Assembly: GCA_030180135.1 (NCBI GenBank)
Contig: CM058232.1
Location: 92,678,630-92,742,629 of the forward strand
Length of the DNA stretch: 64,000 nt
Direction: 5' to 3'
DNA from: Orychophragmus violaceus
Taxonomy: Eukaryota > Streptophyta > Magnoliopsida > Brassicales > Brassicaceae
Shown: piece after piece, positions 11,670 to 23,227 of the stretch
Position numbering within the stretch: position 1 is the first letter of the stretch
Layout of the letters: every line of letters begins with the position of its first letter
Translations under genes and position numbers: made by a program
Notes under the pieces: model-generated
Database searches by the model: none
Seen by the model: the letters and a program-made list of their open reading frames with translations, nothing else
Told to the model about the DNA's origin: nothing

Positions 11670-12583
11670 TGATATATCATGGTTTTTACCGGTTTTATGC
11701 CATGATATAGTTGTGTTTTTAGTGTCTTTTGTCTTTGTTTAGAGTCTTTTACAGGTTTAATCAGGTTTGGAGCTAATTGAAGATATTTGGAGCATTTTGG
11801 GACTTTTGGGACGTTTTGGCCGAGAGCTTAACTCACTGACCGATTTATTGATCGTGCATCGACTGACACACCTTGTGCATCGGTCGACACACTAGCGAGA
11901 TGGGCCGTACGCGTCGGTTTAATGAAGTTATGAAGATTTGCAAAGAAGCCCAAGATAGTTCATGATATTTACACAGAAGCCCCAGCTGAGATTAGGCATA
12001 TATATAGAGGATTTTGGTGTTTATTTTACTTACGCTTTCATAATTAAGAGCAGGGGATTTTTAGAGCTTTTGGGGCTGATCTGAACCTGTTACATCATCT
12101 GTATTTGGAGAAGATTTCGAACCCCTTTAATCTTTTATCTTTTATGCAATCTATTATTTCTATGATTATGTTTTCATCAATCATGTCTGAGTAGATTCCT
12201 TGTTAGGTTTAGGGTTTCTCACATAGGATTTCATGACTTGCTAGACTTGTTCAAATTCAGTTAAAGATTCAAACTATATCTGTTCTTCAATTTAATTGTG
12301 CTTAAAGCTAGTTCTAACCTGATCAATTAGAATCTAGATCTTAGGTTGCTAAATACGTCACGGAAGTGGGGTTTAGGAATCTGAACTAATTAAATTGGGC
12401 AATTAAACTTTGCGCAAACGGAAGTTTGGTTTAGGATAATTGTGAACATATCAAACTTGGGATTAATGCTAGTTTAATCTGTTAGTTCTCGCAAACGAAA
12501 GTTTGGTTTGCTGCACTTAGACTTAGAGAATTATCGCAAAGGAATTTGGTTAATTCTATATCTGTGTTTTGAGTTCTAGAACT
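11670..12583 (+). repeat. 5' LTR of E, 3' part deleted
   Basis: This matches the first 914 bp of the right LTR, then stops within GAGTTCTAGAACT, where the LTR of C begins. A TATA-like TATATATAG lies near 11999. A cassette pair has its cores at 11860 and 11881. Confidence 0.9.
11860..11886 (+). repeat. Paired dyads in U3 of E, left LTR
   Basis: Cores CGACTG (11860) and CGGTCG (11881) are 21 bp apart, each inside GTGCATC...GACAC arms. The right LTR has the pair at 23418 and 23439 with a better first core (CGACCG). Confidence 0.85.
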
Positions 12584-13291
12584 ACTTTAAGTGAAAGTCG
12601 TATTGTCGAGATGAGACAATCATATGACACTAGGCAGTCATAATGCTTTGCTAGAAGCCACTTATGATCAATGAGTTTAGAACTCATTGCTAGTGTTATA
12701 TGATCCTACAGGGTCACACACCTAAGCAAACTGGATGACAAATATGATGGGGTTTAGTATAAAGTATTATATATATGATATATAATATGTTATATATATG
12801 TGATATATATAATAAAAATATATATATATATATATATATAAAGTACACACGTGATCATTAACATATATATTAGTACAAGTATATACATGTTAATGATATG
12901 ATTTGGGCTTAGCCCATTAACAACCTAATTGTTAGGTTAATCACGTGAGTGAACATATATATATGTGTTTGATTATTGAATCAAAGTGTGGTCGCCGAAA
13001 AAGATAAATCGGAGAGACTTTCTAAGAAACCCTAATTAATTTTGAGATTAGATCTCAACGGCACTAGCATCCCGATCCGATTTAGTTTGTGTGCGTGTGG
13101 ATACCAGTAGAGGCACGACGTTTGGAGTGCTAAGAAAATCTCGAATCGCCTCGTTTTTATTCCGCTGCAAAACATCCAGGTATATTCGAGATTCTAGATC
13201 TAGATTTATTTCAGTATTTGCATGAGTTTCTGGCTAGTAAATTCATAGGTTGATTATAAAATTGTTTTATAACCGGTATGAATTTCCTTCA
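12584..13291 (+). repeat. Left LTR of copia C
   Basis: It matches 18746-19453. It contains AT-dinucleotide runs (12760-12840), a CCGCTGCAAAACATCCAG/GTATAT splice-donor-like site at 13179/13180 and the end TTCCTTCA before the primer site. Confidence 0.9.
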
Positions 13292-13292
13292 G

Positions 13293-13304
13293 TGGTATCA
13301 GAGC
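13293..13304 (+). promoter_or_regulatory. Primer-binding site, initiator-Met tRNA (element C)
   Basis: TGGTATCAGAGC lies one base after the LTR end. Confidence 0.92.
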
Positions 13305-14367
13305 CTGCTTGTTTAATACTGAAATTGGATCTAGTTTAAACTATATTTGATATAGGCTTCAATTCCATATGTTCAAACCAAACTAACTATCTTAATTCGG
13401 TTATCGAGAATATTGTTAGTGTCGCTCATATGTTAGTCATATATACATTCGCACAATTAAATTTGTTTATAGAAAATTGTTCAACATGTTTGATTGTTAT
13501 TCGAAGATAATTTGATTATCGTTCGTGTGTGATAGTAACAAATCACGTATCATGTGCTGCATAAGATACTTGTCACATAATATTGTTGTGTACTTGATTT
13601 TAGTAATATTTAATTGATTGCTTTTAAAATCAATGATTGGCATGTGTGATTTGTGAGTCGTAATGCTTACGGTTCATAATATCCAGCTTCATTATATTAG
13701 AATTATAATTTGATTATATTCTAATAAATTAAATTAACAAATAAATAATTAATAATTTTAATAAGATTAAAATTTACTTAATTATTTATAATCCAATTAA
13801 GATACATATAAGATATGTATTGTATATTTAAATATATATATATGAGATATAAAATTTAAATATAAATTAAAATTGGATTAAGATACGTTCCTCAACCAAA
13901 TATCAAGTAACACTTGATGTCTTCCCAATCTTGTCAACTGTCAAGACTTGTTTCATTGTGCGATAGATTTGCAGTGCAAGATGTCCACAATTACATAAGT
14001 AAGACAGGAAGTAATCGTGTTGATGGACTTGCAGTGCAAGACATCGACAATTACATGACTCAAAAGATTGGTTTACTTGAATGGGCCATCAAAATCGTTT
14101 TGGGCCCATAGACATCAGGTGGATTGGACATGAGATGTCAATCCACAACCAAGAGTTATATTGGATACAACTAGCAAAGTTGTTGCTTACCTAGATAGCT
14201 AAAATTTGGGTGATAGCCAGTGGCTCACTCAAGTTTAGTGAAATATGGGTCTTGGATCATTGTATTCATCTGAGGAAACATTGTTTGAATATAATGCGAG
14301 TTTTCTTAAAAAGTTAAGACTTCTCATTTCTTGAACATAATAACTAAACCTCCCTTGTTTTTCAGAT
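13305..14367 (+). other. Untranslated leader of copia C
   Basis: This AT-rich stretch has no gene. It is homologous to the leader of D (58977-60012) and ends in the pyrimidine-rich acceptor TTGTTTTTCAG two bases before the gag ATG. It lacks the CGATCG array of A and B. Confidence 0.6.
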
Positions 14368-15245
14368 ATGTCTAGCACAAACCATCGTAACAATTTCTCC
14401 TTGCGATCCGTCCTTGAGAAGGACAAGTTAAATGGATCAAACTTTCTTGAATGGTATCGGAACTTGAGAATTGTTCTCAAACAGGAGAAAAAGGACTATG
14501 TCCTTGAGAAAGTTCTCCCCAAGAAGTACCGAGCCAATGCCTGGCAGTCAGATAAGGATGCTTGGGATAAGCATTCTAATGATGTGGTGGATGTGAGTTG
14601 TCTCATGTTGGCTACCATGAACCCGGAATTGCAGAAGCAATATGAGTACGTGGAGTCGCCAATAGAGATAATCACTGGCCTAAAAAGTATGTTTCAGGAG
14701 CAGGCACGAACTCAGAGATACCAAACGGTAAGATCTCTGATTGAGTGCAAGCTACCAAAGGGCGAACCAGTTAGTCCTCATGTCATTAAAATGATGGGTT
14801 ATATTGATAGCCTGGGGAAACTGGATTGTCCCATTAGCCAAGAGTTGACTACTGACATCATTCTGCAGTCACTGCCGTCAAGCTATGATCAATTTGTTAT
14901 GAACTATAACATGAACAACTTGACGAAGACGTTGACTGAATTGCATGGGATGCTTAAGACTGCTGAACCTAACATCAAGAAGGACACCCAGATGTCCTTA
15001 TGGTACAAAAGGGTAAAAGGTTTAAGAAACTTGGTAAGAACAAAGGTGATGGCAAGACGAGCTCGATTGTGAATCCAAGCGAATCTGGCCATGCTCCTAA
15101 GGTTAAAACCAGTCCTTCTGAAGATGTTAAGTGCCGTTATTGTAATGTTTATGGACATTTGAAAAGAAACTGCAATAAATTCTTGGAAGATTATGAGAAG
15201 CTGAGGAAGACGTACGAGACTTCTTCTTCAGGTATTATGTTATAG
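14368..15245 (+). pseudogene. Copia gag of element C, frameshifted
   Basis: From ATG 14368 the frame covers the gag domain to about 14985. A one-base change near there moves the reading to the next frame, which continues from 15000 through the CCHC knuckle (CRYCNVYGHLKRNC) to 15245. The best relatives in the window are D and then B. The product would be a truncated gag without a knuckle. Confidence 0.85.
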
Positions 15246-15832
15246 AAGTAAATGTTACTTCTTATAGTCCTACTTATTGGGTATTTGATACCAGCTGTGG
15301 TACTCATATTTTGTGAAAATGTGCAGGGCCTGAGCAAAAGTAGGACTATGGAGAAAGGACAAGTGGATCTACGCATGGGAAATGGAGCAAGAGTTGCTGC
15401 ATTAGCCGTAGGAGTATTTCATTTGTTTTCTTTTATGGCAAGTTTTGAACTTAAAACTGCTACTATGTACCTGCTATGAGCAGAAAGATTATTTCTATTC
15501 CTTGTTTGGATATAGAAGGATATCAGTTTTCAAATTAAGAATAAGTGTTATTCATTTGATTACAATGATATATTTTATAGTAGCAATCCATTAGAGAATG
15601 GACTTTATGTTCTAAACCAGAATGTGCCTAACTATAACATTAATACCAAGAGATTCAAGTCAAATGATACGAATCAAACTTCTCTCTGGCATTGTCGTTT
15701 TGGGCCACGTAAATGAGAAATAGATTCAGAAGCTCCATAGTGATGGGCTTTTGGGCTCATCTGATTATGAATCACAATGAGTAAAGTGAATCTTGTTTAT
15801 TGGGTAAAATGACGAAGGACCCTTTCAGCAAA

Positions 15833-15889
15833 GGTAGCATCGATCGACACAAACGATGTGTCGGTCGATACAGGTTGCGAACGAACAAA
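15833..15889 (+). mobile_element. 57-bp paired-dyad cassette inserted in integrase of C
   Basis: Relatives B and D lack this stretch. Its dyad cores CGATCG (15841) and CGGTCG (15862) are 21 bp apart, followed by CAGGTTGCGAACGAAC. The insert is flanked by CAAA on both sides (15829-15832 and 15886-15889), which may be a target duplication or chance microhomology. Whether the unit moves by itself is unknown. Confidence 0.65.
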
Positions 15890-16695
15890 ATGAAAGGGCC
15901 AGAGGCTTATTGGGCTTTATACATACGAATGTATATGGGGCCAATGAGCACTAGTGCTAGAGGAAACTTTCAGTACTTCATTACCTTTACTGATATTTTC
16001 AGTAGGTACAGTTATGTCTTATTAATAAGACATAAATCAGAATCTTTTGAAAAGTTCAAAGAGTTCCAGAATGAAGTACAGAATCAATTTGGCAAAAGTA
16101 TTAAAGCTCTACGATGAGATCATGGAGGTGAATACTTAAGTCAAGAATTTAGTGATCATCTGAGAGATTGTGAAAGTGTTTCACAATTCACTCCTCCTGA
16201 ATCGGACTTTATTAGATATGGTTCGATCAATGATGAGTCACTTAGATCTTCCAATATCCTTCTAAGAATACGCTCTAGAAATGTCTGCGTTTACATTAAA
16301 TAGGGTTCTATCAAAATCAGTTACATAGATACCACATGAGATGTGGAATGGAAATGTTTCTGATTTATCCTTCATGAAGATTTGGGGTTGCGAGACTTAT
16401 GTAAAACGTTTAATCTTTGATAAGCTCACACCCAAATCCGATAAGTGCTACTTCATTGGTTGTCCTAACGAAACCAAGGCATGTTACTTTTACAACCAGT
16501 CCGAGGACAAATTGTTTGTTGCTCGGAACTATGTTTTCTTGAGAAAGATTTTCTTTCCAAGAAGAACAGTGGGAGTAAAGTACAACTCGAAGAAATTCGA
16601 GAATCACAGGAGACTGTTCAACCTGATGAGGAAGAGCAGCAGTTGGATCTACAAAGAGTTGTAGAACCTTGCACCTGTGGTGCCTAAAGTTTGCA

Positions 16696-16916
16696 AAGGA
16701 TCTGGTGAATGTATATTCGATATACATTCAAATGGCGAGTTTTTGAAGAAGTGTCGATCGACACAAAAGTTGCATCATCGACACAGATCGCGAACAAAAT
16801 ATTGATTTTGGTTTATGACTTAATTAACTACGGTTTTAAATCTTGGTTAATTAGGTCGTGGTAAAAGTCTATTTATGAGATATATGTGCGACTTTTACAC
16901 AAAACTGAAGCTCGCA
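16696..16916 (+). mobile_element. 221-bp insertion with cassette and hairpins in pol of C
   Basis: B and D have no counterpart. It is bounded by GCA on both sides. It holds a 10-bp perfect hairpin (GAATGTATAT with ATATACATTC, around 16711-16735), a cassette (core 16755, a degraded second dyad about 21 bp on, tail GATCGCGAACAAAA) and an outer inverted pair TAAAAGTC/GACTTTTA (about 16863-16898). Confidence 0.6.
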
Positions 16917-17890
16917 GATCCGAAAGGATCCGTCACGAACCCGAGAAATGTGGATTTCTCGTAACCAATTGCCGTGATCTATTGATCATTGAAAGTGACG
17001 GGCCTGCAAATTTTGAAGAAGCAATGATGGGCCTTGACTCCGAAAATGGCTGAAAGCCGCTGAATCCGAAATGGGATCCATGTCACAGAACCAAGTGTGG
17101 ACTTTGGTCGATTTACCCGATGGTGCAAAAGCCATTGAGTGTAAATAGATTTTCAAAAGTAAATTGATGTGAATGGTGATATCCAAAGCTGGATTGGTGG
17201 AAAAAGGTTTCAAGCAATTTCATGGTATTAACTATGAAGAAACCTAAGCCCCAGTCAACATGCTTAAGTCCATTCGGATTCTCCTAGCAACCGCCACTCA
17301 TAATGGTTATGAAATCTGGCAGATGGATGTGAAAACAGTTTTCCTTAATGGAATTCTGGAAAAGGATGTGTACATGACACAACCTGAAGTTTTCATTGAT
17401 CCTAATGAAGCTAGGAAGAAAAGCAAGCATCTTGGAGTTGGAATCTTCGTTTTGATGAAGCAGTCAAAGTGTTTGACTTCGTCAGGAACGAAGAGGAACC
17501 GTGTGTTTACAAGAGGACTAGTGGGAGCGTAGTTGCATTTCTAGTATTGTATGTTGATAACATACTACTTCTCGGAAATGAAGTTCCATCGTTTCAGTCC
17601 ATTAAGACCTGACTCGAAAGTTGTTTTTTGATAAAATTATGGGAGAAACCGTATACATTCTTGGAATAAGAATCTATGGAGATAAGATTGAACAAGCTAA
17701 TTGGATTGTGTCAAGACACTTATGGTGATAAGGTCTTGCACAGGTCCAGTATGCATGATTCCAAGAAGGGCTTTGTGCGAATGACTCTTGGTATTACTCT
17801 TAGCAAGACGCAGTGTCTTTCGACACACGCTGAGCAATAGCGAATGAGGGCCAGACTACTGCTAAAGGCATTAGATGTCTTAAGATGTGA

Positions 17891-18714
17891 TCTTAATTTT
17901 AGTGGGAGTTGTTGATGTTAATTTTAGTTATGATATGATGTTCGTGAAAACATAATTTGATTATGTTATTGAAATCTGACATCTGTATTATTTAATAATG
18001 GTTATTAAATAATAGTCTCAAAGTAATTTATGACATTTTATAGGTCATCAAGTATGTGACTTGATCATGAAACCCTATAAGTGATAAATGACATGAATTA
18101 TGTTGGTCCCTGGTCAAGGTTCTTAGAGTGGGACACTAATGACCGCGTGAGACTGGTATGTGAGGTGACTGATGACTAAGTTTCATGGAGTCATTAATAA
18201 GAGTATTAAAGTCAATCACATAGATATGTGTTGGAGAACACATGATCGGACATGACCCACTGATGAGAACTCTACAGGATAGTTATATAAGTGTCATGAG
18301 AGTTTTCATTACGACTATAGAGTATAGTCCTTAGACCTGAGTTCATCATGTTTTCTTACATATGAATTGGTCCGCTTTAACCTTGTCAAACGTCAGCCGT
18401 AACTGGTGACTATAAAGGCATTGATTAGGCGTATCATGAAGCGTGTGAAGAAACAGGGATGGAACAAGATGGGATTGTCCCTCCTATATAACAGGAGATA
18501 AATATCTCAGGGCCCATCGAAGATTTGATACTGAGAAATGTGTGGCCACACTCAAACGAGGTGATTGTCAGTCGTTTGTCTTGTCAGTATAAATCGGAGT
18601 TCGATGAACATGATCTTGGCTAAATAAGGGTGACACAGATCTTGCCTTATGCCAGATCGAGATATAGCGACGAAGGGATTGAAGGAATAGATGATTCCAG
18701 TACAAGTGGGAGAT
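17891..18714 (+). other. 3' untranslated region of copia C
   Basis: No gene is visible. The stretch runs from the end of pol to the polypurine tract AAGTGGGAGAT that abuts the right LTR. Its last 240 bp match the J fragment at 32648-32890. Confidence 0.7.
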
Positions 18715-19453
18715 TGTTGGGAATGTCCTGAAATCTATTGTACTTACTTTAAGTGAAAGTCGTATTGTCGAGATGAGACAATCATATGACACTAAGCAGT
18801 CATAATGCTTTGCTAGAAGCCACTTATGATCAATGAGTTTAGAACTGATTGCTAGTGTTATATGATCTTATAGGGTCACACACCTAAGCAAACTGGATGA
18901 CAAATATGATGGGGTTTAATATAAAGTATTATATATATGATATATAATATGTTATATATATGTGATATATATAATAAAGAAATATATATATATATATATA
19001 TAAAGTACACACGTGATCATTTACATATATATTAGTACAAGTATATACATGTTAATGATATGATTTGGGCTTAGCCCATTAACAACCTAATTGTTAGGTT
19101 AATCACGTGAGTGAACATATATATATGTGTTTGATTATTGAATCAAAGGGTGGTCGCCGAAAAAGATAAATCGGAGAGACTTTCTAAGAAACCCTAATTA
19201 ATTTTGAGATTAGATCTCAACAGCACTAGCATCCCGATCCGATTCAGTTTGTGTGCGTGTGGATACCAGTAGAGGCACGACGTTTGGAGTGCTAAGAAAA
19301 TCTCGAATCGCCTCGTTTTTATTCCGCTGCAAAACATCCAGGTATATTCGAGATTCTAGATCTAGATTTATTTCAGTATTTGCATGAGTTCCTGGCTAGT
19401 AAATTCATAGGTTGATTATAAAATTGTTTTATAACCGGTATGAATTTCCTTCA
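18715..19453 (+). repeat. Right LTR of copia C
   Basis: This complete 739-bp LTR runs TGTTGGGAATG...TTCCTTCA and is preceded by the polypurine tract. The gag of E resumes at 19454. Confidence 0.9.
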
Positions 19454-21866
19454 TGACCCTCCTGAGCAGAACCAAAACCAGGGTCAGGAGCAGGCCCAAG
19501 GTAGAGAGATGGTGGTTCATGAGAGGACACTAGCTGACTACAACAGACCTGATGAATTTCATGCAAACCGAGCAGCTCTAGTGCTTCCTGCTTTTGAGAG
19601 GAATGATTTTGAGGTCAAGACCATCTACTACCAGCTGATGAGGCAGATTGCTTTTCATGGTCTTCAAGCAGAGTAGCCTATGGATCACATTGACAAGTTT
19701 GAGGACATAGTCACTGGCATGAAGTATGAAGGAGTATGCCCGGACTATCTGTTCCTTAAGCTATTTTCGCACAGTCTTGCTGGAGACGCTAGTGCATGGC
19801 TGAGACAACTGGCACCTGGTCAGTATACTACTTGGGCAGCCTTAAAGAGTGAGTTCCTGCGTCACTTTTATGATGATGCGCGCTCGGATCAGTCCAGACA
19901 GAACATACTCACTTTTTCCCAAGGAGTTGTGGAGCCCTTGAAGACTGCCTGGATGAGATTTAAGCAGTATCAGCGTGACTGTCCACACCATGGATTCACA
20001 GAAGTACAGCTGATTGGTATCTTCTTCAGAGGCATAGATCTCCCTTATCAGACTGCGCTGGATAATTCCAGTAATGCTAATTTCAACACCAGGACTCCTA
20101 CACAAGCTAAGCAGTTGATTGAGAACCTGATTGGCAGCAACAGTTGCAAGACAATGGATGAAAGGAGGAAGAAATCTGGTGGAACTGTAGAGAATTCTGA
20201 TATAGCTAATATAAGATCCAGATTGGACACAGTTTACAATCTCCTGACAAGTAAGAAAGCTGTCCACTTTGCCCAAGATGTAGAGGTGATTCAGACTGAG
20301 GAGGACACTCAGGAAGAAGATGTGAATTTCATAGGAGGTTCTGGTTTCCAAGGTAATAAATTTAGTAATCAACAAGGGAACAGATTCTCCAGTGGAGGAC
20401 AGACTGGTGGTTTTCAGAAGACCTATGGACAAGGTACTCAGAGAACCTATGGGTCTACATCCTATCAGACTCCTCCTGCACCTACAGCCCATGAGAGCAA
20501 AATGGAGGCTATGATGGATCAACTGATTGAGGGTCAGACCAAGATTTCTGTGGACTGCAACAAGAAGTTGGACGCTGTCTATGAAGACCTCAATGGGAAG
20601 TTTGAGTCTCTGAGCACTCACATGAAGCAGTTGGACACTCAAGTGAACCAGATGTCCAGCTCACTGAAGGGAAAAGGAGTGGCAGACACTCATGTTAAGG
20701 CCTTGATTGTGTACATTAATGATGGATCTCACCTAGGTGAAAGATTTGAGCTAAGTACAGCTGAGTTGGTGACAGAACAAGAATTTTTGGATATTTGTAA
20801 AAAACTCTCGGGTGAAATCTGCTGCAGTGCGTCGATCGATGCAACATCTGTGCCGATCGATACACCAGTCGGGATGGCAACGATCGACACATCCTTAGTG
20901 TCGGTCGTTGCAGGGCGTGAACAAACAGATTTGTCGGATGGTAATGGCATAGATACTGACTTGGAGCTTGATCGCCTATTCAATGGAGCCTCTGAGATTA
21001 CTCAACAGGAGATCTACGAACAGATTGTTAGACAACACTCCTCAGTGTCTGAAGTGATTAGGCAAGAGATTGAAGAGCTGAAGAAATTAGAAGGGATTGG
21101 TGAACAATTGGAAGAAATTCCAACTTCTGATGATCCACCTTATCATCCTTGTGTGCAGAGGTACTTAAACAAGATGTTGCCTCTGGATGATGATCTGAAA
21201 GACTGGGTGATATTAGTTCCTCAGCATATTAGTGATTTTCTGCTAACTAAAATCCCGAAGAATCTGCCTGATCCTGGAGTCTTTGTGCTGGATTGTTCTA
21301 TTTTTGAGGATAGCTTTAGGCGTTCTCTGTGTGATTTAGGAGCTGCTGGAAGTTTAATGCCTTACTCTGTGGCAGAGAAGCTGGGTATGTTGGATTTTAC
21401 TCCTACTAGGACTTCTCTTGTCCTAGCTGATCAGTCCATACGAGTTCCTGAAGGACTCCTTATGGACATTCCGGTGAGAGTTGGAAACTACTTAGTTCCA
21501 ACAGACTTCCTTGTGCTGAGATATGACTGTGATCCGGATGAAGCATTATTGCTTGGGAGACCCTTTTTGGCTACTGCAGGAGCATTGATTGATGTTAGGA
21601 ACAGCTTGATAGACCTCCATCTGGGAGATGAACCACTGCACTATGAGATGGATAAGCTGCGAAAGCCACTGATAGATGGGCATACATTCACCATAAGGGA
21701 CGCAGATTTTGAGCAGCCGGATAATACTATGGTTATAGATCCTGGAGCACATTTCACTCCATCTTTTCTTGGACCTGAGCATTCCGCAACAGCCTACTCA
21801 CCACCTTGGATGAGGAGATTTGAACAGAGACAGAAAAAGTCTCTGTCAGGACCTCCTGGTACCTGA
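19454..21866 (+). pseudogene. Athila-like gag-protease of element E
   Basis: The first 110 codons or so are lost at the C junction. The frame runs from 19454 with one TAG at 19674-19676, where F has CAG. The gag domain (about 19510-20170) has the usual HFYDDARSDQ and CPHHGF motifs, followed by a Gln/Gly-rich stretch (20330-20480) and a predicted coiled region (20490-20680). A linker (20700-21120) carries two in-frame cassettes. The protease is at about 21130-21790, with CDLGAAGSLMP as active site (D-L-G as in Athila) and LLGRPFLATAG as flap-side motif. The frame stops at 21866 with no polymerase behind it. Gag would build the particle and protease would cut it. Confidence 0.9.
20833..20907 (+). 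repeat. Two in-frame paired-dyad cassettes in the gag-protease linker of E
   Basis: Cores lie at 20833 and 20854, and at 20881 and 20902; both pairs are 21 bp apart, exactly seven codons. They encode repeated SIDA/PIDT/TIDT peptides, and the second pair is followed by CAGGGCGTGAACAAAC. The linker of F has one such pair (49245, 49266). Confidence 0.88.
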
Positions 21867-21911
21867 AAATTCCCATCCGTCCGGTCAAGCTATTGACCTT
21901 AAACAAGCGCT

Positions 21912-21929
21912 GGGTGGGAGGCAACCCAC
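21912..21929 (+). ncRNA. Conserved hairpin GGTGGG/CCCACC after the gag-protease stop
   Basis: The stem GGTGGG pairs with CCCACC around loop AGGCAA. F (50228-50245) and G (46122-46139, minus) have AGTGGG with CCCACT and the same loop. The outer pair changes on both sides together, which supports an RNA structure. It lies 46 bp after the stop. Function is unknown. Confidence 0.65.
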
Positions 21930-23227
21930 CATTAGGTACTGGTGTTTTTCTACTTAATTTTTGGTGTTTTTGTTAGGATTTTACGTTTGTTTTTGTTTTT
22001 GGTGAGTTTATGTTTGCAGGTCTCGGACAAAATCTCAGTGCAACGATCGACGCACTTCTGTGTCGATCGTCACAACACGAAAGGAATCGCATTGCAACGA
22101 TCGTTGCGCTCTTGAGCAACGATCGACCATACACGAAAATCGCCAAGTAACGGTCGATGCACTTAGTGCAACGATCGATGCCTGAGCGACAGAGGTAACC
22201 CGACAGACATAATTTCATCTTTTCAATTTTTTATTTTCTTTTTACCGATCCTTCGCTGGACACTACTGGGGACAGTGTGTCTTAAGTGTGGGGGAGGTGC
22301 TACTGACTTTTGTTTTCTGTTTTCTTAAGAGTCAGTCCGTTTTTCAAAAAAAATTTGTTTTATTGAGTCAAAATTGTTTAAGTAAGAAACTATGATTTTC
22401 TGAGAAGATTTACAAGACTTGCAGGAACTTAAGTAACCATTGGGATGAAGTTGCAGGATCTATCTCTGACTATTAGAAAACCCCATCACAGATCAACCTA
22501 CTGGGAACACCCACATCACTTCAGGTATCAGAGGATCCTTTTACTGACTTCAATTTAATACTGACTTAGATTTCTCACCTAAGGGCTTGGTATACTTTGT
22601 GTCGGATTCCCTTGTTAGTTCTGACACAGCCTGTCAACCTATCCTATTTAGTTCCCTTCTCCCCTTCTATAAAGTAAAAAAAAAAAAGATAATAAACTGA
22701 GGATGAGTTAGTAACTCCGAAGTGGTCACAGGAGTGGTAGAGACCCCTATTATCTCCTGTGCTATCCATGGAATGTGTCCAAAGTACACCCCATAACGGG
22801 AAGAACACTGATAAAAAAAATAAAATGATACCCAGTGGGGAAAAATCAGTTGTTAAAGAAGGGAAAGAGAAGAAAGGGACTAGAGAAAGATAGTATGGTG
22901 GTCTAGAGCTGATAAGGTAAGAATCCATGTGCCCTTTGATCGATACTCCTTAGGTGAGACCGCACTTAAATACTTGCAGAAGTCAGTAGGGAGAATTTGA
23001 ATGCTTGAATGTGATTGAGGAGTTTACCTAGGACAGTTGCTAAGTGTGGGGGAAGTACATGTTGGTCTTGATATCCTGTAATTGATTCTTTCAGTGGTTT
23101 ACTAAGGGGAATCTGAGTATTGTTGCTTCTAGGATGAAATGAGTTTCTGAAGAGTTTTCAAACCTCTTCACCAAGCTTTAGTTCTATGTTTTGCTTGAGG
23201 GCAAGCAAAGGCTAAGTGTGGGGGAGT
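21930..23227 (+). other. Untranslated 3' region of E: cassettes, donor-like site, three polypurine tracts
   Basis: No open frame of note. It holds a three-unit cassette array (22044-22177), AGAG/GTAACC at 22194/22195, an imperfect hairpin around CACTACTGGGGACAGTGTG (22261) and three copies of AAGTGTGGGGGA at 22284, 23042 and 23214. The last abuts the 3' LTR and is the polypurine tract. F has the same layout but also contains ORF1. Confidence 0.75.
22044..22177 (+). repeat. Three tandem paired-dyad units, period 53-54 bp (E)
   Basis: Core starts are 22044/22064, 22098/22120 and 22151/22172. Pairs are 20-22 bp apart and units 53-54 bp apart. Arms switch among GCAAC, GTGTC and GCATC types. Confidence 0.88.

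Larger units (their letters stand above)
15246..17890 (+). pseudogene. Copia pol remnants of element C
   Basis: Pieces of protease (15280-15480), pre-integrase region (15530-15830), integrase (15900-16330), the linker (16340-16690) and reverse transcriptase (16960-17640; QMDVKTVFLNG intact near 17325, YVDN instead of YVDD near 17548) follow in the right order but in different frames. The integrase middle lacks about 50 bp between the second Asp and Glu regions. Extra DNA is present at 15833-15889 and 16696-16916. RNase H is mostly missing. It cannot make enzyme. Confidence 0.85.
12584..19453 (+). mobile_element. Ty1/copia element C, defective but with similar LTRs
   Basis: C is a plus-strand copia element with LTRs at 12584-13291 (first 30 bp or so lost) and 18715-19453, a perfect initiator-Met primer site, a leader, and a gag-pol reduced to fragments by frameshifts, stops and two foreign insertions. 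The LTRs differ at about a dozen positions by eye, while the coding region is far more damaged. C was therefore probably defective before its last transposition. Its left flank is the LTR of E and its right flank the gag of E, so insertion was followed by a deletion. Confidence 0.88.

Noticed and set aside
19440..19453. ATG at 19440 as the start of gag of E
   Set aside because: It lies in the LTR of C; the true gag start was lost in the deletion.
22044..22177. CRISPR-like array from evenly spaced repeats
   Set aside because: Plant retrotransposon context, spacing about 21 bp between dyads, no unique spacers of constant length, no cas genes.
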